A stretch of 36,326 nt of DNA from the NCBI GenBank assembly GCA_902801465.1, contig CADCIH010000021.1, positions 1 through 36,326 on the forward strand, written 5' to 3'. The notes under the pieces are model-generated. The model had not been told where the DNA came from. It was given only the letters and a program-made list of their open reading frames with translations, and did no database searches. The stretch comes from an uncultured Bacteroidia bacterium (GTDB lineage: Bacteria; Bacteroidota; Bacteroidia; Bacteroidales; F082). Each line of letters opens with the position of its first letter. Positions within the stretch are counted from its first letter, which is position 1. The position numbers and the translations under genes were made by a program. Below are positions 1 through 8,025 of this stretch, in pieces.

Positions 1-1305
1 TTTGCTTGACTTCTTCCGCCTGGACAACGGCAAGGAACAGCCCCGTCTGTCACCCTGCCGGATTTCTGCAATCACGCACACACTTGAAACGGAGTTCATG
101 CCTGTTGCCGTGAACAAAGGGCTGTCCTTGTCCTGATTGAGCTTTTCTTTGGTTATCTTCGCGTAAATCTGCGTCGTCTTTATGCTCTTATGTCCGAGCA
201 TGGAGCTGACCGTTTCGATGGGTACGCCGTTGGAAAGGAAAACTGTCGTGGCTGCCGTGTGGCGGCTTTGATGCCACGTGATATGCTTGGTGATGCCGCA
301 ACGCTTGGCGACGGCACGGATACCTGCAAGGCACGTGTTATAATGCGGGACGGGGAATATCCTGCCGTCCCCGCACAGTCCCCGGTATTTGCCGATTATG
401 CGGTTGGCGATGTCAAGCAGGCGGATATTGGACACCACACCCGTTTTCTGGCGGTTGATGTTTATCCACTCGTGTTCGTCGAAGTAGGTACGGATATTCT
501 CGTCCGTGAGGTTGCGCATATCCGAGAATGACAATCCGGTGAAGGCGCAGAACAGGTAGAGGTCGCGGTACAGTTCCTGTTTGGCGTTTTTCAGTTTGCC
601 TTCCATCAACAGGCGTATTTCCTCTTTGGTAAGGAAACTGCGTGTCGTTTCTTCCTTTTTGATTTCATACTCGCGGAACGGGTCGCGTGTCAGCCACTCG
701 TTGTTGATGGCGATGAACACCATCGTCCGTAGCGGGCAGACGTACAGCCACACGGTATTGGTGCAGCAGTGCTTGTCCGTGCGCAGGAACATCTCGAAGT
801 CGGAGATGAAAGCCGGGGTAAGCTCTTTCAGGGCGATGTCCTTCACATGGTAGCGGATGGTGAGGAACTCTTGCAGGTGCTTGTAAACGGTGCGGTACTT
901 CAACAGCGTGCCTTTGGCTTTCATGCCAGCCTCCACCTGTTTCTCATAGTCCTCGTTGTGCCGGCGGAACACCTGCATCAGCGTGTGGTAGCGGTGTTCC
1001 AATCCGAGAAAGGCGTTCTTCACCTTCTCCGCCGTGACGAAGTTGTCACGCTCCATGATTTCCTGATAGTGCTTGTTGATGCGCACCCGCATCTTGTCAA
1101 GCATACGATTCGTTTCAAGTGCCGCCGTGCTTCTGCCCGTGACACGTCCCCCTTTGGTGTCCCACAGCTTCGGGTCGACAGTCAGTTTGCAGCTGAACTG
1201 CGTCTGGCTGCCGTCCACCGTGATGCGTCCCATGACGGGAACTGTCCCGTCCTTTTTCACTACCTGACGCTTGAGGTAGTAGATGACTGAAAATGTACTC
1301 TTCAT
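1..1305 (-). CDS. CTnDOT-family tyrosine integrase (3' end outside window)
   Basis: Site-specific recombinase that would integrate and excise a conjugative or mobilisable element. The frame is open from an ATG at 1305 to the left edge (435 codons seen, no stop). The N-terminal arm-binding domain (about residues 1-100) is followed by a SAM-like core-binding domain (about 105-205) and a catalytic domain. Active-site residues can be counted: Ser259 in TGLSFSDM where most family members have the first Arg, Lys287, His345 and Arg348 in HQSRH, His372 in LGHKS, and nucleophile Tyr381. From memory, IntDOT of CTnDOT has the same Ser259 substitution, nearly the same numbering and about 411 residues. 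Here the frame runs on past 411 with a basic, low-similarity tail, so the C-terminus may be altered or fused. It is transcribed leftward, away from the candidate att core at 1625. Confidence 0.93.
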   Translation of the reverse strand, partial: MKSTFSVIYYLKRQVVKKDGTVPVMGRITVDGSQTQFSCKLTVDPKLWDTKGGRVTGRSTAALETNRMLDKMRVRINKHYQEIMERDNFVTAEKVKNAFLGLEHRYHTLMQVFRRHNEDYEKQVEAGMKAKGTLLKYRTVYKHLQEFLTIRYHVKDIALKELTPAFISDFEMFLRTDKHCCTNTVWLYVCPLRTMVFIAINNEWLTRDPFREYEIKKEETTRSFLTKEEIRLLMEGKLKNAKQELYRDLYLFCAFTGLSFSDMRNLTDENIRTYFDEHEWININRQKTGVVSNIRLLDIANRIIGKYRGLCGDGRIFPVPHYNTCLAGIRAVAKRCGITKHITWHQSRHTAATTVFLSNGVPIETVSSMLGHKSIKTTQIYAKITKEKLNQDKDSPLFTATGMNSVSSVCVIAEIRQGDRRGCSLPLSRRKKSSK

Positions 1306-1624
1306 CGTCCTTAATTTTTTGGTTTCAAAATTAGTTGGTGAAGAGTCCGATGTCGGTACGCAAAACGGGGAGGAACGGCGCAATCTTTTTCTGTAACCAA
1401 ATTTTTTGCGTGAGTTGTAGGTAACTCACTATTCCTTAGTGTCTTGTTTCGCCATCCATACCCGTTTGTCGCATTATCGGGCATGGTTACGAACAAGTAA
1501 CGTTGTGGCGTCAGGATTTGGCTTTTGCTGTGATTGTACTGGCTTCACGAATTATAGCCACTTCAACTAAAACCCTTGTAACTCAATTCTATCACTATAT
1601 CTTTCCGCATTTCACTTTTTTGTA

Positions 1625-1634
1625 GTAACTTTGC
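1625..1634 (+). other. Candidate attL core site (GTAnnTTTGC)
   Basis: GTAACTTTGC fits the GTAnnTTTGC identity core known for CTnDOT attachment sites, and it lies about 320 bp upstream of an IntDOT-like integrase that reads away from it. The same bases also fit a Bacteroidota -7 box (TAACTTTG at 1626-1633). That overlap is expected, because CTnDOT target cores resemble promoters. Everything left of this site would be element and everything right of it chromosome. Proof needs the other end or an empty site. Confidence 0.5.
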
Positions 1635-1742
1635 CATGTCATATTAGAGTTTTGCTTGTCTTCTTTTCGCAACACTAAGGTAAGTGAAAATTCTGACATG
1701 GCAAAATCCTGGGCAACTTTTTGTTGCCATCGCGAAAAGAAG
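1630..1742. repeat. Interlocked inverted repeats beside the att core
   Basis: TTTGCCATGTC at 1630-1640 is exactly inverted at 1695-1705 (GACATGGCAAA). CTTCTTTTCGC at 1660-1670 is exactly inverted at 1732-1742 (GCGAAAAGAAG). The two pairs interleave. Between the last two arms sits a tight hairpin, GGCAAC (1712-1717) TTTTT GTTGCC (1723-1728). The first arm overlaps the end of the att core. This could be protein-binding architecture for recombination or a structured leader of the next gene. Confidence 0.75.
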
Positions 1743-1759
1743 TGCTCTTTAACGCAACA

Positions 1760-2254
1760 ATGAACAGACTACCTGAAACTCATTATGTTTCTCTAGAGGG
1801 CAATCCTCATGTATTTATAAAATCGAAACAAGACAGTGTATTTGTTGATTTTGTTCTATGGGAAAAATACCCAAGACAGTTGTTATCCGACACATTGTAT
1901 TTCGATGATAACACATATAGTTACATGGGACGTTTTTCTACCATTTGTTCAATTAATGGGAAACTATGTGTTTATGTATACAAATACCATACTAATTCCT
2001 TGCAATACCTACCGCAAAAGATTTATGTAAAAGAAAATGTGGTCGACTACAATAAAAACATCCACGAAAAAAATTATGCTATTTGGCGAGAATTTGCTAT
2101 AGAATATCAAGAAAAGACAGGTGATAGTTTGTTAGTACATTTCCATAAAGTTAGTCAACAAAGAGATATCAAAAATAAACTTGACTCTTATTCTTTTGCT
2201 GAATTTGTAAAAGAGATAGAGAAATGTAGGATTATATTGTTTGATCAGTTGTAA
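1760..2254 (+). CDS. Orphan cytoplasmic protein, unknown
   Basis: The protein has 164 residues from the ATG at 1760. The frame can be extended to a TTG at 1721, but that lies inside the hairpin, so I prefer the ATG. There is no signal peptide or membrane segment. The protein is rich in Tyr, Phe, Lys and Asn, with an acidic/basic C-terminal helix ending in LFDQL. I recognise no family. It is AT-rich compared with the housekeeping genes downstream and stands next to an RHS fragment. That setting is typical of immunity genes left behind by polymorphic toxins, but no direct sequence feature proves this role. Confidence 0.6.
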   Translation: MNRLPETHYVSLEGNPHVFIKSKQDSVFVDFVLWEKYPRQLLSDTLYFDDNTYSYMGRFSTICSINGKLCVYVYKYHTNSLQYLPQKIYVKENVVDYNKNIHEKNYAIWREFAIEYQEKTGDSLLVHFHKVSQQRDIKNKLDSYSFAEFVKEIEKCRIILFDQL

Positions 2255-2313
2255 AGTTGAAATTATATATATAAGCATATAGGGTTTATTCATTATCCCC
2301 GAGAAAAGACCAC

Positions 2314-2592
2314 ATGAAAAACCTTGAAGAGAATTTTCAGTACGACAGCCAGAACCGGGTGTTTCCGGCAACAGCACAGTCGGTAACTTATACCGGCTTC
2401 GACAAAGCCGACAAGGTCAAGCAGGGCAACGACAGCATCTGCTATGCCTACGGCTACGACCGGCAGCGCATCAGTATGAAAGAGGAGTTGGGCGGGAACA
2501 TCCGAATAAAGGTTACAATCCATTATTACAATACAACTGTTTTTCTTGGACAAAAAACTATAATTTCATCAAATTATGAGACGACTTATTAA
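2314..2592 (+). pseudogene. RHS-repeat protein fragment
   Basis: Residues 8-67 of this frame (YDSQNRV...TYTGFDKADKVKQ...YGYDRQRISMKEE) are the tip of an RHS/YD-repeat shell just before its core end. RHS proteins normally exceed 1000 residues and encapsulate a C-terminal toxin, so only a scrap remains here. After about residue 67 the frame runs into unrelated AT-rich sequence and overlaps the next gene by 17 bases. The scrap is visibly richer in G and C than both neighbours, which marks it as a piece of foreign or rearranged DNA. Confidence 0.75.
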
Positions 2593-3382
2593 CACGTTAA
2601 TATTATTATTGACGTTTTTGAGAATAGACACGGTTATAGCTCAAAGCATTTCCATACGTTTTTCAATAGAAATGGAAAATGAAATAGATAGCTTAGCCGT
2701 AGGTAAAGATTCTTTATTGACGGTGCCGTTTTTACTTATCAGTTATGAAAATCAATCAGACTCCAACTATTATTTGCCTAAGGTCACTTTTACGGACACA
2801 CAATATCCATGCATGGGAACAGTCATGTTACAGCCAATCGGATGGACTAGTACGTTGGAAAACCATAGTTTAAGTGAGATATGTGGGCGTTTTTCTGACT
2901 CTTCTTTTGTTGTAAGCGTGGGGCAGTTTTGGGATTTATATGTCAATGACAGCTTGATGCAAAACGATGGTGAAGAAGGAAACAACACAGCACTGAACGC
3001 CAATATCGAAATAGAGGATTTACGGAGTTTATTAACCAATTCGGACACAAAAGCAAGATTCAATGAAATAGATTTACTTCCTGAGAACATTCTTGCAGAG
3101 AACAATAAATACTTCATTCTGTTAAAAACAGGAGAGAAGCATGTTGACAAAATTAACCTTTCGCTATTCAGATTCTTTGGTGGTTCATACAAGTTTAAAC
3201 TAGCACCAAATTATGAAACAACGAGATTATCCAGGGATATTATAGTTGGATCTGATCCATCTCTTCGCTATATACTTTTACCCTTGCAAGTCGGCCCATA
3301 TTATTTGTATCAGGGTCCTATAAACAAAAATAGTGTTTTTGCAAAATTTGATTCTCGTGGCAAGGTCGTTTTTGTTTATTGA
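2576..3382 (+). CDS. Exported protein, unknown
   Basis: The protein has 268 residues. An N-terminal hydrophobic stretch (residues 5-22) ending in VIAQS looks like a type I signal peptide. The rest is a soluble, beta-rich sequence with many Asn, Ser and Asp residues and no known motif. There is no lipobox and no second membrane span. Its start lies inside the tail of the RHS fragment and it is AT-rich. Its position after an RHS remnant makes a periplasmic immunity or toxin-associated role possible, but that is inference only. The Bacteroidota-style signal peptide supports a real gene. Confidence 0.6.
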   Translation: MRRLINTLILLLTFLRIDTVIAQSISIRFSIEMENEIDSLAVGKDSLLTVPFLLISYENQSDSNYYLPKVTFTDTQYPCMGTVMLQPIGWTSTLENHSLSEICGRFSDSSFVVSVGQFWDLYVNDSLMQNDGEEGNNTALNANIEIEDLRSLLTNSDTKARFNEIDLLPENILAENNKYFILLKTGEKHVDKINLSLFRFFGGSYKFKLAPNYETTRLSRDIIVGSDPSLRYILLPLQVGPYYLYQGPINKNSVFAKFDSRGKVVFVY

Positions 3383-3383
3383 A

Positions 3384-3480
3384 CTATAGTGCGTCCCATT
3401 GTTTGAACCACCGTTCGTTCGAGTTAGAGTGGTGATAGCAGCTTGCGGGTGTCTTGTATCCAAGGCTTTGGAACAGGGCG
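3384..3480 (-). pseudogene. Possible C-terminal remnant of a transposase-like protein
   Basis: On the minus strand, in a frame ending with a TAG at 3384-3386, the sequence reads LFQSLGYKTPASCYH and then WFKQWDAL before the stop. The SLGYKTP piece resembles the C-terminal tail of IS3-type transposases. There is no start and no upstream continuation, because ksgA occupies it. The match rests on a few residues, so this may be chance. Confidence 0.25.
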
Positions 3481-4278
3481 TCAGCGAGTGGAAGATGGAT
3501 TCCCAATCAGATTCGTCAAATCAATAAACTCTTTTACCGAGAGCTGCTCGGGCCGCTTGTTGAATACCTCGTCGGCGATGATGTCGGGACTGAGCAGCGT
3601 GCGCAGTGAGTTGCGGAGGGTCTTGCGGCGTTGGTTGAAGGCCTGCTTGACAATGGTGACAAACAGCTTCTCGTCGCAGCCCAAGTCGGTGACGGCGTTG
3701 CGCCGCATCTTGATGACAGCCGACTTCACCTTGGGCGGGGGATTGAACACGTTCTCGTGTACCGTGAAGAGGTAGTCGATGTCGTACCAAGCCTGCATCA
3801 ACACACTCAAGATGCCGTAAGTCTTGCTACCTTCCTTAGCAGCCATACGCTCGGCCATCTCCTTCTGCACCATGCCCACCACCTCAACCACCTGCTCCTT
3901 GTATTTCAACACCTGGAAGAAGATCTGGCTGCTGATGTTGTAGGGGAAGTTGCCGATGATGGCCATGTTGCCCTGCCCGAACCGGCTGAGGTCGGCCTTC
4001 AGAAAGTCGCCCTCCACCAGATGGTCGCCAAGGGTGGGGAAGTGGGCCTTCAGGTAGTCGATCGACTCGTGGTCGATCTCGATGACGTAGAACTTGTCGC
4101 GGATGTCGTCAACCATATACTGGGTGAGCACACCCATGCCGGCACCCACCTCAATGACGGTCTCCACCTCGGGGGAGAGCTGCTCCACAATCTTTCGGGC
4201 AATGTTCTGGTCGGTCAAGAAATGTTGACCTAAGGCCTTCTTTGGCTTAACATTCCGCATTTCGCATTCCGCATTCAT
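3481..4278 (-). CDS. ksgA: 16S rRNA (adenine1518-N6/adenine1519-N6)-dimethyltransferase
   Basis: It uses SAM to dimethylate two adjacent adenines in the 3'-terminal helix of 16S rRNA during small-subunit maturation. The sequence shows KKALGQHFLTD at the N-terminus, the SAM motif EVGAGMGVLTQ (about residues 43-53) and the catalytic NFPY motif (110-113). The RNA-binding C-terminal domain contains FNQRRKTLRNSL. Its 265 residues are normal for the family. The first seven residues come from a GAATGCG micro-repeat, so translation may really begin at the Met at residue 7. Its ATG overlaps the stop of the TPR gene by 4 bases (ATGA), which indicates translational coupling at the end of the serS operon. 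Confidence 0.96.
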   Translation of the reverse strand: MNAECEMRNVKPKKALGQHFLTDQNIARKIVEQLSPEVETVIEVGAGMGVLTQYMVDDIRDKFYVIEIDHESIDYLKAHFPTLGDHLVEGDFLKADLSRFGQGNMAIIGNFPYNISSQIFFQVLKYKEQVVEVVGMVQKEMAERMAAKEGSKTYGILSVLMQAWYDIDYLFTVHENVFNPPPKVKSAVIKMRRNAVTDLGCDEKLFVTIVKQAFNQRRKTLRNSLRTLLSPDIIADEVFNKRPEQLSVKEFIDLTNLIGNPSSTR

Positions 4279-5876
4279 AGTTTTCTATAGTTTTTCTTCG
4301 CTTGGGCGATATAGAGGCTGGTGGGGTATTTGTCGATCAGTTGTTCATAATGCCGCTTGGCGGCCTCCTTGTCTTTCAATTGCTGGTGCTCGATGAGGGC
4401 GGCCTTCATCAGGGCATCGTCGGCCATGTAGCTGTCGGGGAACTCGTTCACCACGCGCAGATAGAGGCTGTCGGCCAGAATATAATCGTGGTTGGCCTCC
4501 TTGATCTCGGCAATGCGACACAAGGCATGGGGCTTGCTGATCTCGTTGCCATCAACGCTGATGGAGTCGAGGATGAGCAATGCCTGGTCTTCTTTGTGCT
4601 GATAGATCTTGTAGTCGGCCCTTGCCACGCGCCGCAGCTCGATGCCGGTAGTGTCGGCTTCAAGGTTGTCGCCGATGATGAGTGCCAGACTCATGGCGTC
4701 GTTGGCGACAAGTTTGGAGGTGGCGGCCTTGAGCACGTTGAGTTGGGTCTGTGCCCAGGCAAACTCGCCGATGAAATAACGGAGACGGGCATTGCGGAAC
4801 CGGGCTTCGTGCCCCAAGGGCTCTTCTTTCATGGTCTTGTCCACTTGGCTGTAAAGCAACGTGGCCTCCCAAACCTCGTCGCTGAAGAGGTAGATGTCGG
4901 CCAGTTTAAGTTTTAGGTTGCTTTGTTGTATCTTATTGTGAGTCAATTCGATAGCTTGAAGTAACAAATCAACAGCCTGATCGCTTTGGTCGAGATGATA
5001 CGCCATGATGTCGGCATGGATTACCGCAAGGTCGGGGTAATCATTAGATCCCACGTCGACATAGGCATCTTGGATACGTCGGCTCAGACGTTCGTATGCT
5101 TTGCGGTCGGTAGATGGGTTGGCGCGGTACCGCTCGTTTTCGCTTTCGATGGCCCCGATGACGGCGTTGCCGTAGAAAGGGCAGATCTTGCCTTTGGCGA
5201 TGATGTATTCGAAGCCGTCTTTGGCGAGGTCGTATTGGCCGTTGTTGAGGCATATCTGTGCGATGGTGAGAATCTGTCCGTCTTGGTCGTTGGTGCGTCG
5301 GTCAAGGCTCTTGCTCTGTGCCAAGGCGATGTCGTAATCCTCTTCTTGGAGGGCATACCAGATCAGCAGTTTGGCGTATTCGTCGTTGTCGGGATGTTCT
5401 TGGTTTTTCTGCAGGAGGGCGATGCGCATCTCATCGGCGATGCTTTTGTTGACATCGTAAAGGAGCAAGGTCTGGAACCGGTTTTTCACCGTGGCGAAGT
5501 GGTCGGGGTTGACTTCGAGGTCAAGGAAGTAGTATTCGAAGGCCTGCTGGTAGTTGTTCATCGACTGGCAAACGCTTGCGCGTTCCATGTAGAAAGGGTC
5601 GTGGTCTGTGTTGATCTCGGCTCCTTTGGTGAGGACGGCTAGGGCATAGTCGTTGAGCATGCGTCCACGCAGCATGTTGGCGATGCCAAGGATGACGTTA
5701 CGGTTGTCGGGAAGGTCGCGGAGGATCTCGTTGAAGAGTTTGTCGGCTTTGTTGGTCTTGCCCTCGCTCACATAGACGCTGATCTGTTCGATCTTGGCCC
5801 GGGTCTCTTTGGTCTGGGCCATGACGGAGGATGCTATCAGCATCACGAGCAAACACAGAAGCACCGTCTTCCTCAT
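4275..5876 (-). CDS. Exported tetratricopeptide-repeat protein
   Basis: The protein has 533 residues, with a signal peptide (residues 1-20, ending VMAQ). Helical TPR-like repeats fill the rest. Clear examples are the region around residues 36-130 and a C-terminal pair rich in SLYLRVVNEFPDS and HYEQLIDKYPTSLYIAQAK, typical of the outer-membrane-protein-assembly TPR style. It probably acts as a periplasmic scaffold; no catalytic motif is present. It overlaps the upstream lipoprotein gene and the downstream ksgA by 4 bases each, so all are co-translated. The family occurs next to lipoproteins in Bacteroidales, but its partner here is unknown. Confidence 0.88.
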   Translation of the reverse strand: MRKTVLLCLLVMLIASSVMAQTKETRAKIEQISVYVSEGKTNKADKLFNEILRDLPDNRNVILGIANMLRGRMLNDYALAVLTKGAEINTDHDPFYMERASVCQSMNNYQQAFEYYFLDLEVNPDHFATVKNRFQTLLLYDVNKSIADEMRIALLQKNQEHPDNDEYAKLLIWYALQEEDYDIALAQSKSLDRRTNDQDGQILTIAQICLNNGQYDLAKDGFEYIIAKGKICPFYGNAVIGAIESENERYRANPSTDRKAYERLSRRIQDAYVDVGSNDYPDLAVIHADIMAYHLDQSDQAVDLLLQAIELTHNKIQQSNLKLKLADIYLFSDEVWEATLLYSQVDKTMKEEPLGHEARFRNARLRYFIGEFAWAQTQLNVLKAATSKLVANDAMSLALIIGDNLEADTTGIELRRVARADYKIYQHKEDQALLILDSISVDGNEISKPHALCRIAEIKEANHDYILADSLYLRVVNEFPDSYMADDALMKAALIEHQQLKDKEAAKRHYEQLIDKYPTSLYIAQAKKNYRKL

Positions 5877-6376
5877 CTCGATGTGGCTTTGCTGATGGTT
5901 TTGCGCAGCGTTTTCAGCTCTTTGTCCTGGCTTGAGAGACGGTCTTGGAAATAGAGGATACGGTTGTGGAGGGTGTCGGCCACGGCGGTCTCGTCAGCCA
6001 GATAGATGGCGGCGAGCGAGTCGTTGACGAAGTGGGTGTCGATGTCGTTCTTCAGGTTGACGAGTTGCTGGCGGGTGTAGCTGAGATCATGTTGCATCAC
6101 GGGGAGCATGTCGTCGAACTGGCTGAGGTAGGCGTGGGCGAGGTTGAGCACAGGGAAGCACTCGTCGATTTGTTCCTCAGGCAGGTACTGTAGCATCGAG
6201 TCACACCAGCTGAAGTTGGATCGGATGTTGTCGGGGTATTTCTGTTGGATTTCAGAAAGGAGCACGCTGTCGCGGCGCAGCTGTTCTTGAAGCTGGGCAA
6301 TGGGTTCCTTCCTGCTCTGGCAGGAGAATGCCATGAGCAGGAAGAGAACTGCTATGATGTTACGAAATGATGTCAA
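5873..6376 (-). CDS. Coiled-coil lipoprotein, unknown
   Basis: The protein has 167 residues. Residues 8-18 are hydrophobic and end in AFSC, a lipobox placing lipidated Cys at position 19. The mature part is helical and charged, with heptad-like stretches (QLQEQLRRDSVLLSEIQQK and RLSSQDKELKTLRKTI) that predict coiled coil. There is no known domain. Its start lies inside the last codons of serS (17-base overlap) and its end overlaps the TPR gene by 4 bases. It may be the membrane anchor of that TPR protein; this is inference from gene order. Confidence 0.8.
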   Translation of the reverse strand: MTSFRNIIAVLFLLMAFSCQSRKEPIAQLQEQLRRDSVLLSEIQQKYPDNIRSNFSWCDSMLQYLPEEQIDECFPVLNLAHAYLSQFDDMLPVMQHDLSYTRQQLVNLKNDIDTHFVNDSLAAIYLADETAVADTLHNRILYFQDRLSSQDKELKTLRKTISKATSR

Positions 6377-7631
6377 AGCCAGTGTATTTTTGAAGGGCTT
6401 TCGGGATGACGATGCCTTCGGGTGTCTGATGGTCTTCGAGCAGTGCGGCCACGATGCGGGGCAGGGCGAGGGCGCTGCCGTTGAGGGTGTGCACGAGTTG
6501 GATGTTGCCGTTCTTGTCCTTGAAGCGGAGCTTGAGGCGGTTGGCTTGGAAGGTCTCGAAGTTGGAGACGGAGCTGACCTCGAGCCAGAGCTGTTGGGCT
6601 GCCGACCACACTTCGAAGTCGTAGGTGGTAGCTGAGGTGAAGCTCATGTCGCCGCCGCAGAGGTGCAGGATGCGGAAGGGCAGTTCCAGTTTGCGGAGCA
6701 GGCCGGCCACGTGGTTCTTCATGGCCTCGAGGCGGTCGTAGCTGCCGACGGGGTTGGCGATCTCCACGATTTCCACTTTGTCGAACTGGTGCAGGCGGTT
6801 CAATCCACGGACGTTCTTTCCGTAGGAGCCGGCCTCACGGCGGAAGCAGTTGGAGTAACCCACGGTCTTGATGGGCAGCTGTTCCTCTTTGACGATGGTG
6901 TCGCGGAACATGTTGGTCAGCGGCACTTCGGCGGTGGGGATGAGGTAGAAGCCGTCGAGCGGAACGGCGTACATCTGAGCTTCCTTGTCGGGTAGCTGTC
7001 CGGTGGCGTAGGCTGAGGCTTCGTTGACCACGACGGGTGGTTGGGTCTCGTTATAGCCTGCGGCGCTGGCTTCGTCGAGGAAGAAGTTGATGAGGGCGCG
7101 CTGCAGTTTGGCCCCTTTGCCTTTATAGAAGGGGAAGCCGGCGCCGGTGACCTTGTTGCCGAGGTCGAAGTCGGCCAGATTGTATTGGCTGAGCAGCTCC
7201 CAGTGGGGCTTGGCGCCTTCGTAGAGTTGGGGCATGTCGCCTTCCTGGTGCACGTTGACGTTGTCGGCGGCTGAGGTGCCTTTGGGCACGTCGATGCGTG
7301 GGGTGTTGGGGATCTCGACCAATTTGGTCTGGATGATTTGTTGGAGTTCCTCGTAACGATCGTTGAGGGTCTTGGCGAGTTCCTTCATCTCATTGTTCTT
7401 TGCCTTCAGCTCGTTGGCTTCGGCGGCTTTGCCTTGTTTGTAGAGGTCGCCGATGGTACGGGCGTTGGCATTGAGGGCTGCCAGGGTCTCGTCGCATTGT
7501 TTCTTGGTGGCGCGGCGTTCGTCGTCGAGTTTCAAAATCTCGTCGATGAGGGCGACATTGGTGAAGTTCTTGATGGCCAGGCGCTCGATCACCTCGTCTC
7601 TGTGTTCACGGATATAGGATATTACTAACAT
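6360..7631 (-). CDS. serS: Seryl-tRNA synthetase
   Basis: A class II synthetase charging tRNA-Ser. An N-terminal two-helix coiled-coil arm (about residues 25-105) binds the tRNA long arm. The catalytic core shows TAEVPLTNMFRD, motif 2 (CFRREAGSYGK), HQFDKVE, and motif 3 (NGSALALPRIVAALLE) near the C-terminus. The total of 423 residues is normal. The frame is open up to 7691, but I start at the ATG at 7631 because the longer version would begin inside the rpmA terminator and the serS promoter. It is first in an operon with the lipoprotein, TPR and ksgA genes. Confidence 0.97.
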   Translation of the reverse strand: MLVISYIREHRDEVIERLAIKNFTNVALIDEILKLDDERRATKKQCDETLAALNANARTIGDLYKQGKAAEANELKAKNNEMKELAKTLNDRYEELQQIIQTKLVEIPNTPRIDVPKGTSAADNVNVHQEGDMPQLYEGAKPHWELLSQYNLADFDLGNKVTGAGFPFYKGKGAKLQRALINFFLDEASAAGYNETQPPVVVNEASAYATGQLPDKEAQMYAVPLDGFYLIPTAEVPLTNMFRDTIVKEEQLPIKTVGYSNCFRREAGSYGKNVRGLNRLHQFDKVEIVEIANPVGSYDRLEAMKNHVAGLLRKLELPFRILHLCGGDMSFTSATTYDFEVWSAAQQLWLEVSSVSNFETFQANRLKLRFKDKNGNIQLVHTLNGSALALPRIVAALLEDHQTPEGIVIPKALQKYTGFDIIS

Positions 7632-7657
7632 GATATAAGGCTTTTTGAAAATTTCCG

Positions 7658-7688
7658 CAAAAATAAACGAAAAAAACCGGCTATCAAA
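7658..7688 (-). promoter_or_regulatory. serS promoter (-33/-7, Bacteroidota type)
   Basis: On the minus strand the -7 box TATTTTTG (7658-7665) is preceded by TTTG (7685-7688) with exactly 19 bp between. The -33 box lies in the loop of the rpmA terminator hairpin. The predicted start of transcription falls about 20 bp before the serS ATG at 7631. Confidence 0.75.
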
Positions 7689-7700
7689 CAAGGTAGCCGG
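7670..7700 (-). terminator. Rho-independent terminator of rplU-rpmA
   Basis: Read on the minus strand, CCGGCTA (7700-7694) pairs with TAGCCGG (7683-7677) around a short loop and is followed by seven T (7676-7670). It stands 28 bp after the rpmA stop. Confidence 0.85.
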
Positions 7701-7728
7701 TAAAAAAATGTATGTCTATGAAAAAATC

Positions 7729-8001
7729 TTATTCAACGATCACGCCTTCCACCGGGACGACGGAGACGAATGACTTGTTGTCTTTCTTTTTCACGAACTC
7801 AACGATGCCGTCGCACTTGGCATAGAGGGTGTGGTCTTTACCCATACCGACGTTCTTGCCAGGGTTGTGCTTGGTGCCGCGCTGACGCACGATGATGTTG
7901 CCTGCGATGGCTGCTTGTCCACCGAAAATCTTCACTCCGAGTCGTTTGCTAGCTGACTCACGACCGTTCTCGGAACTACCTACGCCTTTCTTGTGTGCCA
8001 T
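7729..8001 (-). CDS. rpmA: 50S ribosomal protein L27
   Basis: L27 sits near the peptidyl-transferase centre. The 90-residue sequence begins [16 protein letters not shown], with the conserved [12 protein letters not shown] and [27 protein letters not shown] blocks. It has the usual short N-terminus with no protease-processed extension as found in Firmicutes. It follows rplU with a 24-bp gap, the standard rplU-rpmA pair, and ends before a strong terminator. Confidence 0.98.
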   Translation of the reverse strand: MAHKKGVGSSENGRESASKRLGVKIFGGQAAIAGNIIVRQRGTKHNPGKNVGMGKDHTLYAKCDGIVEFVKKKDNKSFVSVVPVEGVIVE

Positions 8002-8025
8002 AACTTATCTGTTTTTTCGGGTTAA

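Larger units (their letters stand above)
1306..1759. other. Integrase upstream region / element end
   Basis: This stretch separates the integrase start from the first rightward gene. It holds a CTnDOT-like att core, two 11-bp inverted repeats and a small hairpin, listed separately. GTAACT-type words recur near 1420, 1578 and 1625 and could be integrase arm or core sites, which is inference. A 61-codon open frame on the minus strand (1311-1496) shows no recognisable features and I do not call it a gene. Confidence 0.5.

Noticed and set aside
1311-1496. 61-codon minus-strand frame upstream of the integrase
   Set aside because: No start context, promoter or family; it lies in the presumed integrase control region.
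7632-7691. Longer serS start giving 20 extra residues
   Set aside because: This stretch contains the rpmA terminator and the serS promoter, and known SerRS proteins begin at the MLVISYIRE sequence.
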